This document shows positions 1-6,695 of a DNA stretch of 20,322 bases, piece by piece. A program made the translations under genes and the position numbers. Origin of the DNA: UBA9732 sp003456855 (GTDB lineage: Bacteria > Spirochaetota > Spirochaetia > Sphaerochaetales > Sphaerochaetaceae). Location: positions 1-20,322 of the forward strand of contig CAMOUY010000033.1 in the NCBI GenBank assembly GCA_946626785.1, given 5' to 3'. The notes beneath the pieces were generated by a model, which was not told the DNA's origin, did not search any database, and saw nothing but the letters and a program-made list of their open reading frames with translations. How positions within the stretch are numbered: the first letter of the stretch is position 1; each line of letters starts with the position of its first letter.

Positions 1-2247
1 GTCACACTATGTCCTCCGGATTACTATGGTGCGGAATACAGACATTGGAATCTCAGAAACCTTCCTATTCTTCCTAAGAAGCTGGATACCATGGTCATTG
101 ACAAGAGCAAGGACCAGTATGAGATCGTCAAGGCTCTGCTTGACCGTGAGGATGTAGGTGGAGTGATCATCGCAACTGATGCAGGAAGGGAAGGTGAGCT
201 CGTGGCCCGTTGGATCCTGAAGCAGGCAGGCTGCACAAAGCCGGCAAAGAGACTCTGGATCAGCAGCCAGACTGACATGGCTATCAAACAGGGCTTTGCA
301 AACCTCAAGCCTGCAAGCGACTATGACAACCTCTATGCCGCCGCAGAGAGCCGCTCCTATGCTGACTGGTATGTCGGCTACAACGTGTCCCGTGCAATGA
401 GCTGCCATTTCGACACCAGACTGTCCGCAGGCCGTGTCCAGACCCCGACCCTTGCTCTGATCACAAGCAGAGAGGACGAGATCGAGGATTTCGCAGGTCG
501 CTTCTATTGGACTCTGAAGGCCGACTTCGGTTCCTTCAAGGCTTCCTGGTACTCCCCTGAGAACACAATCAAGATCAACGAGGAGGCCAAGGCCAACGAG
601 CTTGCAGCCAAGCTCAAGGGTGCAAAGGGCAAGGTGACCAGTGTTCGCGAAGTTCCAAAGACAGAGAAACCACCTCTTGCCTATGACCTGACAGAGCTTC
701 AGAGAGATGCCAACAACATCCTTGGCTTCTCCGCAAAGGAGACCCTGGACACTCTCCAGCGCCTCTACGAGGTCTACAAGATAGTGACCTATCCTAGAAC
801 AGACAGCCGCTACATCACAGCTGACATAGTCCCTACAATCCCGGACCGCCTTGCAGCACTCAGTGCAACCGCCTTTGGACTCAGGGCTTCAAGTTTCCTT
901 CGCAATGGAATCCGCACAGACCTCTCCCGTCTTGTGAACGACGAGCTTGTAAGCGACCACCATGCACTGCTTCCAACTGAGCAGAAGGTTGACATCACAA
1001 AGCTTTCAACCAACGAGAAGGCTCTTTGGGAGCTGATCATCACCAGATTCCTGGAGACGGTCTCACCTGATTACGAGTACAAGACCACAACAGTGGAGGT
1101 TGAGGTGGAGGGCGAGCGCTTCATGACCCGTCTGACCTTGCCTGTGAAGCAGGGCTGGCGTGATGTCGCCAGGGACGTTGGCAGAAGAAGTGCAGTCAAC
1201 ACCGAGGACGATGGGGATGGAGACCTTGGAATCCTCTCCCTCAAGGAGGGCACGGAGCTCACGATCAACGATGTGGTTCTCAAGAGAAGTGCAACGCTTC
1301 CACCTGACAGATACACAGAGGCTGACCTTCTGTTTGCCATGGAGCATGCAGGACGCTTCGTGGAGGACGCCGAGCTCAAGAGTCATCTTGAGAACGGACT
1401 CGGAACACCTGCAACCAGAGCTGACATCATCGAGAAGCTCATCCAGAACAACTGCATTGAGAGACAGGGGAAGGAGCTTGTTCCTACAGCCAAGGGACGT
1501 GAGCTTGTCCGCCTGGTTCCTCAGCAGCTCAAGAGCGCAGAACTCACAGGAAAGTGGGAGCAGAGACTTTTCTCGATTGCCCATGGAACTGAAACAGAGG
1601 CTCCGTTCATTGATGATATCAAGAAAAATGCAACTGATCTTGTGAATCAGGTTATTCTTAACCGTGAGAAGTTCGACCCGAACCTCATGGGAGACAAGAC
1701 CAGACTCTGCCCATACTGCGGCTGGCCAATGATGAATGTCTTCGATGAGTACGAACGTGTCCACCATGTCTGCCAGAGATTCTCCTGCGGCTACGAGGAG
1801 ATGGAGGTCAAGAAGAGAGTGGAGGTCGCTCCTGCAGAGGTCATCCCTACACATGCCAGTGCATCGCCGACCAAGAGGGTTCTGGCAACAGCAACACCTG
1901 GAACCTCAGGCAAGAAGACCATCGTCATCCGCAAGGGTGCCGTGAAGGCCGCCGTTGCCAAGGCAACTCCTCAGGTCAAGTGGGAGACGGTCACAGAGGT
2001 CGTCAAGCCAAGCCACTACAGGCCAAGGAACGAGTTCAGCCAGAACAGGGACAACGACAACAGAAGGTCCTTTGACAGAAAGCCTGACAACCGCAACTTC
2101 AAGCGCGATGACCGCCGCAACGACAGACGCGAGTTCGGCTCCTATGAGAGCAAGGGCTCCTCTGGTGGCGGAACATTCGCAGACTTCATCAAGGCTTCCG
2201 AGGAAAGGAAGAAGCGTGATGAGGAGCGCAGGAAGAACAAGAAATGA
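1..2247 (+). CDS. topB: DNA topoisomerase III (type IA), 5'-truncated by window edge
   Basis: Type IA topoisomerase that cuts one DNA strand through a tyrosyl-5'-phosphate link and passes the other strand, helping to resolve recombination and replication intermediates. The frame is open from base 1, and residues before the first Met (91) already match the family, so the start and the first Toprim residues lie upstream. Visible: Toprim motif ATDAGREGELVAR near 172-210, SAGRVQTPTLALI near 427-465, and the active-site motif YPRTDSRY with the likely catalytic Tyr at 790-792. After the core, a four-cysteine zinc motif has Cys codons at 1708, 1717, 1771 and 1786. A basic, Arg/Asp/Asn-rich tail (about 1990-2244) follows and is probably disordered and nucleic-acid binding. 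The DAGREGE form is typical of topoisomerase III rather than topoisomerase I. A terminator follows directly. Confidence 0.95.
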   Translation, partial: VTLCPPDYYGAEYRHWNLRNLPILPKKLDTMVIDKSKDQYEIVKALLDREDVGGVIIATDAGREGELVARWILKQAGCTKPAKRLWISSQTDMAIKQGFANLKPASDYDNLYAAAESRSYADWYVGYNVSRAMSCHFDTRLSAGRVQTPTLALITSREDEIEDFAGRFYWTLKADFGSFKASWYSPENTIKINEEAKANELAAKLKGAKGKVTSVREVPKTEKPPLAYDLTELQRDANNILGFSAKETLDTLQRLYEVYKIVTYPRTDSRYITADIVPTIPDRLAALSATAFGLRASSFLRNGIRTDLSRLVNDELVSDHHALLPTEQKVDITKLSTNEKALWELIITRFLETVSPDYEYKTTTVEVEVEGERFMTRLTLPVKQGWRDVARDVGRRSAVNTEDDGDGDLGILSLKEGTELTINDVVLKRSATLPPDRYTEADLLFAMEHAGRFVEDAELKSHLENGLGTPATRADIIEKLIQNNCIERQGKELVPTAKGRELVRLVPQQLKSAELTGKWEQRLFSIAHGTETEAPFIDDIKKNATDLVNQVILNREKFDPNLMGDKTRLCPYCGWPMMNVFDEYERVHHVCQRFSCGYEEMEVKKRVEVAPAEVIPTHASASPTKRVLATATPGTSGKKTIVIRKGAVKAAVAKATPQVKWETVTEVVKPSHYRPRNEFSQNRDNDNRRSFDRKPDNRNFKRDDRRNDRREFGSYESKGSSGGGTFADFIKASEERKKRDEERRKNKK

Positions 2248-2251
2248 GAAG

Positions 2252-2279
2252 CAGGAGGTGAAAGCCTCCTGTTTTTTTT
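2252..2279 (+). terminator. Rho-independent terminator of topB
   Basis: Perfect 7-bp stem CAGGAGG / CCTCCTG around a 6-nt loop TGAAAG, followed by eight T. It starts 5 bases after the topB stop codon. The stem's left arm contains an SD-like AGGAGG, but no start codon follows it. Confidence 0.9.
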
Positions 2280-2300
2280 GCGCAATTTGGCCGAAGTCTA

Positions 2301-2324
2301 CTAAAAGCAGAACTAAAAGTAGAA
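2301..2324 (+). repeat. Tandem 12-bp repeat in the topB-plsC gap
   Basis: Two adjacent 12-mers, CTAAAAGCAGAA and CTAAAAGTAGAA, differ at one base. The second copy can also pair with TTTTAG at 2329-2334. They lie in the 131-base gap 2248-2378 ahead of plsC. The gap otherwise holds the topB terminator, AT-rich sequence with a -10-like TATGAT at 2339-2344 (no convincing -35), and the plsC ribosome binding site. No function is assigned; it could be chance in AT-rich DNA. Confidence 0.5.
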
Positions 2325-2378
2325 AAGTTTTTAGACTATATGATAACCTTTGTCATATTTATTTAATTAGGTGTAGTA

Positions 2379-3110
2379 ATGGTAGTTCTGAAAGTAGTCC
2401 TGTATATCCTTCTTGCATTGTTTGCACTGATAATGCTTTGGTTTCTGCCATGTTTCTTCTACAGCCTTCCCATCAAGAAAAAGGTTTACAAGAAAAGCCA
2501 TGCATTTGCCAGACTGGCTGGCGCAATCACCTGCTGGGGAGCTTTCTTCTTCACCAGGTCCCATGTGAAGGTTGTTGGAAAGGAGAAGATCCCTAAGGAC
2601 ACAAGGTTCGTCTACGTTGCAAACCATGTATCCAGGTTCGATCCAATGGTCATCCTGTACAAGCTTTCATCCTACAGAATCGGCTTCATCTCAAAACCCA
2701 GCAACTTCAAGATCCCTTTCTTCGGCAAGATAATCAGGAAGATGTGCTTCCTTGAGATAAACAGGGAGGACCCTAAGAAGGCCCTTGCCACAGTCAATGA
2801 TGCAATAGACATCCTGAAGGCCGGAGAGGCCTCTATAGGTCTGTATCCGGAGGGGACCAGAAGCAAGGACGGGAAGCTTGGACCCTTCCACGGCTTCATG
2901 TTCAGAATCCCCCATCAGGCAGAGGTCCCTGTGGTTGTTGCAGTTACCAGGGGTACCGAAGAGGTGGCAAAGCGCTTCCCGTTCCCGGGTGGTGCAAGGA
3001 TAGAGATAAAGATAATCGATGTTCTCGATGTCGAATACGTCAAGAGCCACAGGCCTGTCGAGATAAGCGAGAGGGTCGAGGCTCTTATAAGAAATGAACT
3101 TGGTCAATAA
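2379..3110 (+). CDS. plsC: 1-acyl-sn-glycerol-3-phosphate acyltransferase (PlsC family)
   Basis: Acylates lysophosphatidic acid to phosphatidic acid at the inner membrane, the second acylation step of phospholipid synthesis. The 243-residue protein begins with a strongly hydrophobic segment (about residues 3-30), a membrane anchor. It carries the family's catalytic HX4D motif (NHVSRFDP, His83 and Asp88) and the glycerophosphate-binding EGTRS block (YPEGTRS, Glu158-Arg161). Length is normal. ATG 2379 is chosen because AGGTG (2369-2373) sits 5 bases upstream and the anchor starts at once. The gene ends 14 bases before a diacylglycerol-kinase-family gene, so the two are probably co-transcribed. 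Exact acyl specificity cannot be read from the sequence; related lysophospholipid acyltransferases share these motifs. Confidence 0.9.
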   Translation: MVVLKVVLYILLALFALIMLWFLPCFFYSLPIKKKVYKKSHAFARLAGAITCWGAFFFTRSHVKVVGKEKIPKDTRFVYVANHVSRFDPMVILYKLSSYRIGFISKPSNFKIPFFGKIIRKMCFLEINREDPKKALATVNDAIDILKAGEASIGLYPEGTRSKDGKLGPFHGFMFRIPHQAEVPVVVAVTRGTEEVAKRFPFPGGARIEIKIIDVLDVEYVKSHRPVEISERVEALIRNELGQ

Positions 3111-3124
3111 AAAAGGAGAAACAT

Positions 3125-3985
3125 ATGTACTACATTCTTTTCAATCCTAAGGCGGGCGGCGGCACAGGCGAGGCCACAGCCAGAAAGCTTGACGAGCTCC
3201 TCAAGGGTGAGGAACTCAAGTACCAGAGTGTTCTGGAGGTCAAGGACTACGCAAATTTCCTCTCTGAGATCGGCTCCGATGCAAAGATCGTACTGGTTGG
3301 AGGAGATGGAAGCCTTAACCATTTTGCAAATGACATCAATGGCCTGGAATTAAAGAATGAGGTCTATTTCTTTGCTGGTGGAACGGGAAACGACTTCCTT
3401 AATGACCTTGAGCTTGACGCCTCAAAGGGACCTTATCTCATCAACAAGTACCTTAAGGACCTGCCTTCAGTCACCGTCAACGGAAAGAGGAGCCTGTTCG
3501 TCAACGGCATAGGCTATGGAATCGACGGATACTGCTGCGAGGTCGCAGACCAGCTGCATGACGCCGGAGTGCAGGACATCAACTACACCTCAATTGCAAT
3601 CAAGGGACTTCTTGGAAAGTTCAAGCCAAGGAACGCAAAGATCACGGTCGACGGCAAGAGCTACAGCTTCAAGAAGGTCTGGCTAGCCCCTTCAATGAAC
3701 GGTCGCTACTACGGTGGTGGAATGGACTGTGCACCTGCACAGGACAGACTGAACAAGGACCGCAAACTCTCTCTGGTTGTCTTCCATGGAAGCGGAAAGC
3801 TGCACACCCTGATGATATTCCCAAGCATCTTCAAGGGTGAGCACGTAAAGCACACAAAGCAGGTCCAGGTGATTGAGGGCTATGACATCACAGTCGAGTT
3901 CGACGGACCATGTGCACTCCAGATCGACGGAGAGACGGTTCTTGCTGTCACAAAGTACAACGCAAAGAGCTCCAAGCTCGGTTGA
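3125..3985 (+). CDS. Diacylglycerol kinase catalytic-domain (YegS/DgkB-like) lipid kinase
   Basis: Soluble lipid kinase of the DAGK_cat family, which uses ATP to phosphorylate diacylglycerol or a related lipid and so returns it to phosphatidate. Family landmarks are the N-terminal FNPKAGGGTG, the nucleotide-binding GGDGS (residues 59-63) and the GGTGNDF block (85-91). The C-terminal part has the YGGGM segment and ends in the beta-rich domain typical of these roughly 290-300-residue enzymes. Ribosome binding site AAGGAG lies just ahead of ATG 3125. Co-transcription with plsC fits a phosphatidate salvage role. Members of this family also phosphorylate sphingoid bases, undecaprenol-like or other lipids, so the substrate is uncertain. 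Confidence 0.88.
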   Translation: MYYILFNPKAGGGTGEATARKLDELLKGEELKYQSVLEVKDYANFLSEIGSDAKIVLVGGDGSLNHFANDINGLELKNEVYFFAGGTGNDFLNDLELDASKGPYLINKYLKDLPSVTVNGKRSLFVNGIGYGIDGYCCEVADQLHDAGVQDINYTSIAIKGLLGKFKPRNAKITVDGKSYSFKKVWLAPSMNGRYYGGGMDCAPAQDRLNKDRKLSLVVFHGSGKLHTLMIFPSIFKGEHVKHTKQVQVIEGYDITVEFDGPCALQIDGETVLAVTKYNAKSSKLG

Positions 3986-4010
3986 TTGACATTTAAAGAG
4001 CATACAGAAA

Positions 4011-4034
4011 CGGCGGCTTCACAGCCGCCGCTTT
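4011..4034. terminator. Bidirectional terminator between convergent operons
   Basis: Perfect 8-bp GC-rich stem CGGCGGCT / AGCCGCCG with loop TCAC, lying 25 bases after the kinase stop and 10 bases beyond the stop of the minus-strand glycosyltransferase gene. On the plus strand it is followed by CTTTCATTTG; on the minus strand by TTTCTG. Both T-tracts are interrupted, so efficiency is likely moderate, but the position suits ending both converging transcripts. Confidence 0.8.
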
Positions 4035-4044
4035 CATTTGTTCG

Positions 4045-4947
4045 TCACTCCGGATTCTTCCAGTGCTCACAGAGGGCTGTGAAGTCCGTCCTGTAGGATT
4101 TGATTCTTGGTTTGACCTCTTCATTGATGAACCTGCTGGACATCTTGGGGCCTTTCCTTATGTAGGCTCTGCCTTTTACCTGATGGACTGCAAGGGCCTT
4201 TGAATAGAACCTCTCGAATCCCTGCTGCTCTGTTCTGTCCTCAATGAGGAACTGCTTTGCATAGAACAGGACCGCAATGTCGCTCATTGTGTAGATGGGG
4301 TAGCCGTAGAGCCAGCATCTGACTCCGAAGTCCAGAGTCTGCCAATAGGCTCCCGAGATCTCCTCGTCATAGCCTCTGAGTCTCTGGAAGAGGGCCCTGT
4401 CATATAGACCGATCCCAAGGAAGGGATAGAGATTCTCAAGACATGGGGCGGTAGGCATGAAGGAGAGAGGGCTGACCTCCCTGCCCTGGAGATGAGGGGC
4501 TCTGATGGTAGGAATCTTCTCGTTGCTCTTGTTGAAGATCCAAGGACAGATCATAGCGGGGTGCTCGTCCTCCTTCATCTTCGCCTCAAGAGGCTTCCAG
4601 TCGAAGTTCATCAGATTCGTGTCGCTTCTCATGGTGAGAAAGTATGTCGTCATGCATACATCTGCAAGGGCGTTGACCCTTTCCGCCAAGGACGGTGCCT
4701 TCGGGAAGATGATGAAGGTGACATCTGGATACTTGTTCTGCATCTCATCCACATTGAAGCGATCGTTCTGTGACACTACATGAAGGCAGTAGTTGAAATT
4801 GCCGACGAACCAGTCAAGGGTATCCACCAGATCCTCCGGTGTTCCTGTGTCCATTATTCCTACGGCAAGGAACTCCTCCCTGTGGAGCTGGTTTATGAGT
4901 CTTCCAATGTCCTGTTTTCTGCTGGTAATCGAATATTTACGTGTCAC
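4045..4947 (-). CDS. Glycosyltransferase family 2-like protein
   Basis: The 300-residue protein looks like a divergent GT-A glycosyltransferase. An N-terminal strand-helix unit (LAVGIMDTGTPEDLVDTLDW) resembles the GT2 opening, TMRSDT (residues 105-110) sits where the metal/nucleotide-sugar DxD is expected, and the later block from GIGLYDRALFQRLRGYDEE through TLDFGVRCWLYGYPI resembles the acceptor side with its conserved Arg/Tyr region. No membrane segment or signal peptide is evident, so it is probably cytoplasmic. It recalls a conserved spirochaete family, but this is from memory and the sugar substrate is unknown. The GTG start has no Shine-Dalgarno; a promoter-like element ends 6 bases before it. 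The gene lies 45 bases after the transglutaminase-like gene and could also be read from that operon. Confidence 0.65.
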   Translation of the reverse strand: MTRKYSITSRKQDIGRLINQLHREEFLAVGIMDTGTPEDLVDTLDWFVGNFNYCLHVVSQNDRFNVDEMQNKYPDVTFIIFPKAPSLAERVNALADVCMTTYFLTMRSDTNLMNFDWKPLEAKMKEDEHPAMICPWIFNKSNEKIPTIRAPHLQGREVSPLSFMPTAPCLENLYPFLGIGLYDRALFQRLRGYDEEISGAYWQTLDFGVRCWLYGYPIYTMSDIAVLFYAKQFLIEDRTEQQGFERFYSKALAVHQVKGRAYIRKGPKMSSRFINEEVKPRIKSYRTDFTALCEHWKNPE

Positions 4948-4953
4948 AATTCA

Positions 4954-4982
4954 ATAGTAATAACAAAAGAGGTTTTCTGCAA
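4954..4982 (-). promoter_or_regulatory. Possible promoter with leaderless start for the glycosyltransferase
   Basis: On the minus strand TTGCAG (4982-4977), a 17-base spacer and TACTAT (4959-4954) end 6 bases before the GTG codon, which would put the transcription start on the start codon. Hexamer matches are weak (3/6 and 4/6). The support is the exact spacing and the lack of an SD sequence. Confidence 0.35.
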
Positions 4983-4992
4983 TTGGAAAGAG

Positions 4993-6063
4993 TCAGTTGT
5001 GGAGCCTAAGAATCAGCTCCTCCTCGTAAATTGTGTAGTCCACAGCGGTGACAACCATTCCTGTGGCGTCCTCTATGGCCTGGAAGATGCCCTGGTTCTT
5101 GAAGAGGTCGTCTATTGCATCAGAGAAGGCATGGTAGTTGGTGAACTTGACCACAGGGCCGTAGCCCAGATCCATGGCCCTCAGCATGCACTGTGCTACA
5201 GCCTCCCTGGAGTAGGTTTCAACGCTTAGACCGAAGTAGTTGTAGAACTCCAGGTCGGTGGAGTTGCACTCCGGGATTGGAACGGGGTTCTCTATGGTAT
5301 GGGTCTTGAGAATTTCCTCCGTTGTGGTGCACAGGAAGCGGTAGTCGGGAATTCCATCCTCAGCCGAGACCGCGATTCCGCTTGTTACATCGACGTGGTA
5401 CCATTGGCCGTTGATCTGCACAAGGTTCCACTCATGGCCGAGGGTTGTGTTCAGCATGCCCTCGCTTTGTGTCAGTCTGCCGTAGACCACTGTGCAGGGG
5501 ATTCCAAGGCACTGCATTATGAACTCGAAGGCCTTTGAGAAGGAGGCGCAGACTCCACTCTTCTCAAGCATGACGGAGCAGAGGCTTTGGTCAAGGTTCA
5601 GCTCATCATAGGTGCAGTTGTCTATCATGTAATCGTAGACGGCCTTTACCGTCTCGTAGGAGGGGTCGATGCTTTCCAGCTGGTCTGCGATCTCCATTAT
5701 GGAGTCCTCTATCTCCTGGTTGGTTCTGAGTATCGTCTGCCTGTCAAGGTTGTAGGTGAACTCGACCCTGTGGCCGGTGATGCTGTTTCTGAGATAGCTT
5801 GTGACGTAGGTGTAGCCATTGACCCAGTAGATCTCCGGATGGTCCATCAGAAGACAGTCAAAGGCCTTCTGGATAGTCTCCTGGGACATCGAGCCGCAGT
5901 TCCAGCTTGTTATCATATGGATCAGGCAGTCCTGAAGGGCCTGGTAGGCAAGCTGCTCCGTCTCCGAGAGAAGATCGAAGCAGTAGGTGTCCACCCCAGT
6001 CGAGAACACTGGAGTGACCAGCAGGGCAAGAAGGATGAGAATCAGAGCAAGGGCCTTACGCAT
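4993..6063 (-). CDS. Exported transglutaminase-like (cysteine protease fold) protein
   Basis: A 356-residue protein with a Sec signal peptide (MRKALALILILLALLVTPVFS; no lipobox Cys), so it is probably periplasmic or surface-released. A transglutaminase-like domain follows, with the expected triad: Cys172 in SGVCASFSKAFE, His210 in LGHEWNLV and Asp225 in WYHVDVTSG. Bacterial members act as proteases or peptide cross-linking/hydrolysing enzymes; substrate unknown. The N-terminal 30-130 and C-terminal 245-356 regions are not recognised. Start: an ATG at 6069 sits directly against GGGAGG with no spacing, while the ATG at 6063 lies 6 bases beyond it and gives a cleaner signal peptide, so 6063 is preferred. 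The gene overlaps the 3' end of trmL by 8 bases, implying coupled translation. Confidence 0.82.
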   Translation of the reverse strand: MRKALALILILLALLVTPVFSTGVDTYCFDLLSETEQLAYQALQDCLIHMITSWNCGSMSQETIQKAFDCLLMDHPEIYWVNGYTYVTSYLRNSITGHRVEFTYNLDRQTILRTNQEIEDSIMEIADQLESIDPSYETVKAVYDYMIDNCTYDELNLDQSLCSVMLEKSGVCASFSKAFEFIMQCLGIPCTVVYGRLTQSEGMLNTTLGHEWNLVQINGQWYHVDVTSGIAVSAEDGIPDYRFLCTTTEEILKTHTIENPVPIPECNSTDLEFYNYFGLSVETYSREAVAQCMLRAMDLGYGPVVKFTNYHAFSDAIDDLFKNQGIFQAIEDATGMVVTAVDYTIYEEELILRLHN

Positions 6064-6577
6064 CAGCATCCTCCCATCTGTGGTCGTTGAGCTGTCCAGT
6101 TGTCCTCAAAGCTCTGAATCCGGTTCTCCTTAGGACCTCGTAGACAGCAACGGCAACAGCGTTGGACAGGTTCAGAGAGCGCTTGCCCTCAAGCATAGGG
6201 ATGCGCACACAGGTGGCGGCTTTGGCCAGAAGAAGATCCTCTTCAAGGCCGTGGGACTCGCAGCCGAATGCCAGCCAAACCTCATCATGGGCCTTATCAA
6301 CAATGTCTACATCCCAATAGTTCTGATGTCCTTTCTGAGAGAAATAGAATATCTTTTTATCACCATGCTGAGCAAAGAAGGCATCATTGTTCTCATATTC
6401 GTGTATCTCGAGACCTTCCCAATAATCCAGTCCTGCACGTCTTAGATGCTTCTCGTCCAATGAGAATCCAAGCGGATGGACCAGATGCAGGGCGCTCCCC
6501 GTGGCACTGCAGGTGCGGGAGATGTTGCCTGTGTTCTGTGGAATTTCCGGCTGGAAAAGGACGATGTTTATCTTCAT
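6056..6577 (-). CDS. trmL: tRNA (cytidine(34)-2'-O)-methyltransferase, SPOUT family
   Basis: Predicted to methylate the 2'-OH of the wobble base (C34/U34) in tRNA-Leu using S-adenosylmethionine. From the chosen ATG the protein is 173 residues, close to the roughly 155-residue family. It shows the TrmL opening (NIVLFQPEIPQNTGNISRTC), the middle FGCESHGLEEDLL block, and the SPOUT knot motifs around IPMLEGKRSLNLSNAVAVAVYE. The open frame continues upstream to a TTG at 6664, but homology starts at 6577. No Shine-Dalgarno precedes 6577; instead a short leader ORF ends across the start codon (ATGA overlap). Promoter -10 TATAAT is at 6659-6654. First main gene of a minus-strand operon with the transglutaminase-like gene. 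Confidence 0.9.
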   Translation of the reverse strand: MKINIVLFQPEIPQNTGNISRTCSATGSALHLVHPLGFSLDEKHLRRAGLDYWEGLEIHEYENNDAFFAQHGDKKIFYFSQKGHQNYWDVDIVDKAHDEVWLAFGCESHGLEEDLLLAKAATCVRIPMLEGKRSLNLSNAVAVAVYEVLRRTGFRALRTTGQLNDHRWEDADA

Positions 6578-6615
6578 GTCTGAAAGGATAGCACGTTTGG
6601 GGCCAAAAGGTACAT
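6574..6615 (-). CDS. Possible 13-codon leader ORF coupled to trmL
   Basis: On the minus strand an ATG at 6615-6613 opens a 13-residue ORF (MYLLAPNVLSFQT). Its TGA stop (6576-6574) overlaps the trmL ATG (6577-6575) as ATGA. GGAG at 6628-6625 lies 9 bases upstream and would serve as its ribosome binding site, whereas trmL itself has none. Inference: ribosomes load on the leader and re-initiate on trmL. The peptide itself is not recognised, and such a short ORF can arise by chance. Confidence 0.45.
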   Translation of the reverse strand: MYLLAPNVLSFQT

Positions 6616-6632
6616 TGATTACTTTCTCCATG

Positions 6633-6661
6633 TTGAAAGCATTTTCTCTTTGTATTATAGT
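6633..6661 (+). promoter_or_regulatory. serS promoter
   Basis: TTGAAA (6633-6638), 17-base spacer and TATAGT (6656-6661), each matching 5 of 6 sigma-70 consensus bases. The predicted start near 6668 gives a leader of about 28 bases with GAGG (6685-6688) 7 bases before the serS ATG. Confidence 0.75.
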
Positions 6662-6683
6662 CAAGATGATTTCTTTTACTTAA
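6654..6683 (-). promoter_or_regulatory. trmL promoter
   Basis: Consensus -10 TATAAT on the minus strand (6659-6654) with a weak -35 TTAAGT (6683-6678) at 18-base spacing. The predicted start near 6647 gives a leader of about 70 bases holding the short ORF. The -10 overlaps the serS -10 on the other strand. Confidence 0.6.
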
Positions 6684-6695
6684 CGAGGCATTCAA

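Noticed and set aside
1063..1854. 263-codon open frame on the minus strand inside topB
   Set aside because: It lies antisense to clearly conserved topB sequence; its translation shows no family motif and is a shadow of the biased codon use on the plus strand.
6578..6664. N-terminal extension of trmL to TTG 6664 or ATG 6631
   Set aside because: TrmL homology starts at 6577; the TTG overlaps the -10 box itself. The ATG at 6631 remains possible but adds 18 residues with no family match.
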